Part shown: piece by piece, positions 8,074 through 8,835 of the stretch | Layout: the number at the start of each line of letters is the position of its first letter | Numbering within the stretch: position 1 is the first letter of the stretch | Program-made: the position numbers and the translations under genes | The notes under the pieces: model-generated | Told to the model about the DNA's origin: nothing | What the model saw: the letters and a program-made list of their open reading frames with translations, nothing else | Database searches by the model: none | DNA from: Bacteroidetes bacterium UBA4009 | GTDB taxonomy: Bacteria; Bacteroidota; Bacteroidia; NS11-12g; UBA9320 | Direction: 5' to 3' | Assembly (NCBI GenBank): GCA_002384205.1 | Contig: DGBH01000101.1 | Span: 8,095-16,929 of the forward strand | DNA length: 8,835 nt

Positions 8074-8670
8074 TTATCCTCTGCGTCTTTCTAAAAGAAT
8101 CATCATCATAAGGCCAAGCATCATTCGCTCATCATCCTCATGGACCGTTTCAGCTAGTTTTGTTATTTCAAACTTTCGGCCCCAAAAGGAGGCTTCTTTT
8201 TTAAGTCTGGCAACTGGCTGCAAGTCGTTATTGGTTACCAAGTAACTAGGATTGAATAAATATCCCGTCAAGAGTCCTAAAAAAGGAATTTCAGAAAGTA
8301 AGCTGTCTAATACTTTTATCCAGCCATTTTCTTCCTGTATCTTGTAGTGTGGTTGTTCATTTGGATCTATTAATAAGTACTCCGCTTTCCATATGGAGCG
8401 CCATCCTTTGCGAGCTACTTTCCCTAGTTCCACTCCTTCATGATTGGTAATGCTGTACGCAGCAGAAAAATCAATCCATCTATCTGCTTTGATCTTATAA
8501 CTTAAAGTAGCTTGTGACTCGTCTGTAAATACAGAAATGTCCTCTTTTAATTTGAATAATTTTTGTTTTACATAGGCAACGGTTCTTCCATTAGCATCTG
8601 TTGCACTAAAATCATTATGCAAAGATGAAATATTGAAGACTAGTTTAATGGGAAAGTGAAGATCGTTCAT
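8074..8670 (-). CDS. LURP-one-related / scramblase-like protein
   Basis: A 198-residue protein resembling the LOR (LURP-one-related, YxjI-like) family, which shares the Tubby/phospholipid-scramblase beta-barrel fold. The N-terminal half looks like the repeated strands of that fold: FPIKLVFNISSLHNDFSATDANGRTVAYVKQKLFKLKEDISVF (6-48), then alternating polar/hydrophobic strands. A hydrophobic segment around 122-138 (LLSEIPFLGLLTGYLFN) could touch a membrane. The C terminus is odd: an acidic EDDER followed by a Met/Leu-rich LGLMMMILLERRRG. No signal peptide is seen, so it is probably cytoplasmic or peripheral to the membrane. It is first in a two-gene unit with the VIT-type transporter. The family assignment rests on overall pattern and not on catalytic residues; the molecular function in bacteria is not established. 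Confidence 0.7.
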   Translation of the reverse strand: MNDLHFPIKLVFNISSLHNDFSATDANGRTVAYVKQKLFKLKEDISVFTDESQATLSYKIKADRWIDFSAAYSITNHEGVELGKVARKGWRSIWKAEYLLIDPNEQPHYKIQEENGWIKVLDSLLSEIPFLGLLTGYLFNPSYLVTNNDLQPVARLKKEASFWGRKFEITKLAETVHEDDERMMLGLMMMILLERRRG

Positions 8671-8715
8671 TGGAGGTGAATCTTAGTTGGTCTATGAGAT
8701 TAGCTTTATTGGATT

Positions 8716-8723
8716 CAAAGTTA
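8716..8723 (-). promoter_or_regulatory. -7 promoter element for the LOR-VIT gene pair
   Basis: The minus strand reads TAACTTTG, a perfect match to TAnnTTTG. A start of transcription about 7 nt downstream (near 8709) would give a leader of about 40 nt before the ATG at 8670. No good -33 TTG was found 17-23 nt upstream, so the call rests on the -7 element and its position in the divergent intergenic region. Confidence 0.45.
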
Positions 8724-8775
8724 CGAAAAACAACTAATGTGATTAGGATGAATTTTATGGGTTGATTAGTTTTTG

Positions 8776-8784
8776 CATATTTGC
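8776..8784 (+). promoter_or_regulatory. Candidate -7 element for the divergent plus-strand gene
   Basis: CATATTTGC matches TAnnTTTG at five of six fixed positions plus the following pyrimidine. It ends only 3 nt before the ATG at 8788, so if it is used the transcript would be nearly leaderless. No matching -33 element was found at normal spacing (a TTG at 8762-8764 is too close), so confidence is low. Confidence 0.25.
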
Positions 8785-8787
8785 CCC

Positions 8788-8835
8788 ATGCTAAAAAAGC
8801 TTAATTTACTAATCATTATTATTTTTATGTCAATT
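8788..8835 (+). CDS. Start of an exported protein or lipoprotein (truncated by window end)
   Basis: From the ATG the plus strand reads MLKKLNLLIIIIFMSI with no stop before the window edge. Two lysines followed by an unbroken hydrophobic stretch are the classic start of a Sec signal peptide; a lipobox or cleavage site would lie beyond the edge. It would be the only plus-strand gene here, divergent from the LOR-VIT pair. Only 16 codons are visible, so it could be a chance reading of AT-rich DNA, and no function can be given. Confidence 0.5.
   Translation, partial: MLKKLNLLIIIIFMSI

Noticed and set aside
8693..8764. Small plus-strand frame (23 codons) after an SD-like GGAGGTGA at 8672-8679
   Set aside because: The spacing to the ATG is about 13 nt, the peptide has no recognisable feature, and the region holds the promoter for the opposite strand.

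Overview
The window is chromosomal, low-GC DNA that reads as Bacteroidota, most likely Flavobacteriales; the family is not resolvable from this sequence alone. Supporting signs are perfect matches to the Bacteroidota -7 promoter element TAnnTTTG (7295-7302 and 8716-8723), no clear Shine-Dalgarno (SD) sequence before most genes, a short 648-residue GyrB, and a ribosomal protein S1 with a long acidic N-terminal extension. All seven complete genes are on the minus strand, so transcription runs from high to low coordinates. A truncated plus-strand gene appears to begin at the right edge.

In the direction of minus-strand transcription there are four blocks. (1) 8670-7384: a LURP-one-related/scramblase-like protein followed, 3 nt later, by a VIT1/CCC1-family metal transporter; a perfect -7 box precedes the pair. 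(2) 7261-5135: rpsA, with six S1 domains plus a C-terminal Rho_N/SAP-like module. It has its own -7 box, an unusually strong SD, a probable TTG start and an intrinsic terminator at 5085-5117. (3) 5021-2105: a tightly packed operon of EVE-domain protein, pyrR, pyrB and a type I asparaginase, with junctions of 4-nt overlap, 1-nt overlap and 3-nt gap. (4) 1976-30: gyrB behind a 128-bp intergenic region, running into what looks like half of a terminator at the left edge.

The pyrimidine operon makes metabolic sense. PyrR senses UMP/UTP or PRPP, PyrB joins carbamoyl phosphate to aspartate, and the asparaginase can supply that aspartate from asparagine. The EVE protein (a PUA-like fold that binds modified bases in known relatives) is the least explained member. 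No pyrI is present, and no PyrR-binding loop was recognised in the leader.

Most of the window is housekeeping and I see no mobile element, CRISPR array, tRNA, rRNA or defence system. The points most worth a second look are the rpsA translation start (strong SD in a lineage that mostly ignores SDs, non-ATG start, and a three-codon mini-ORF whose stop overlaps that start), the S1-Rho_N fusion, and the EVE-pyrR-pyrB-asparaginase gene set with its in-frame pyrB/asparaginase junction.
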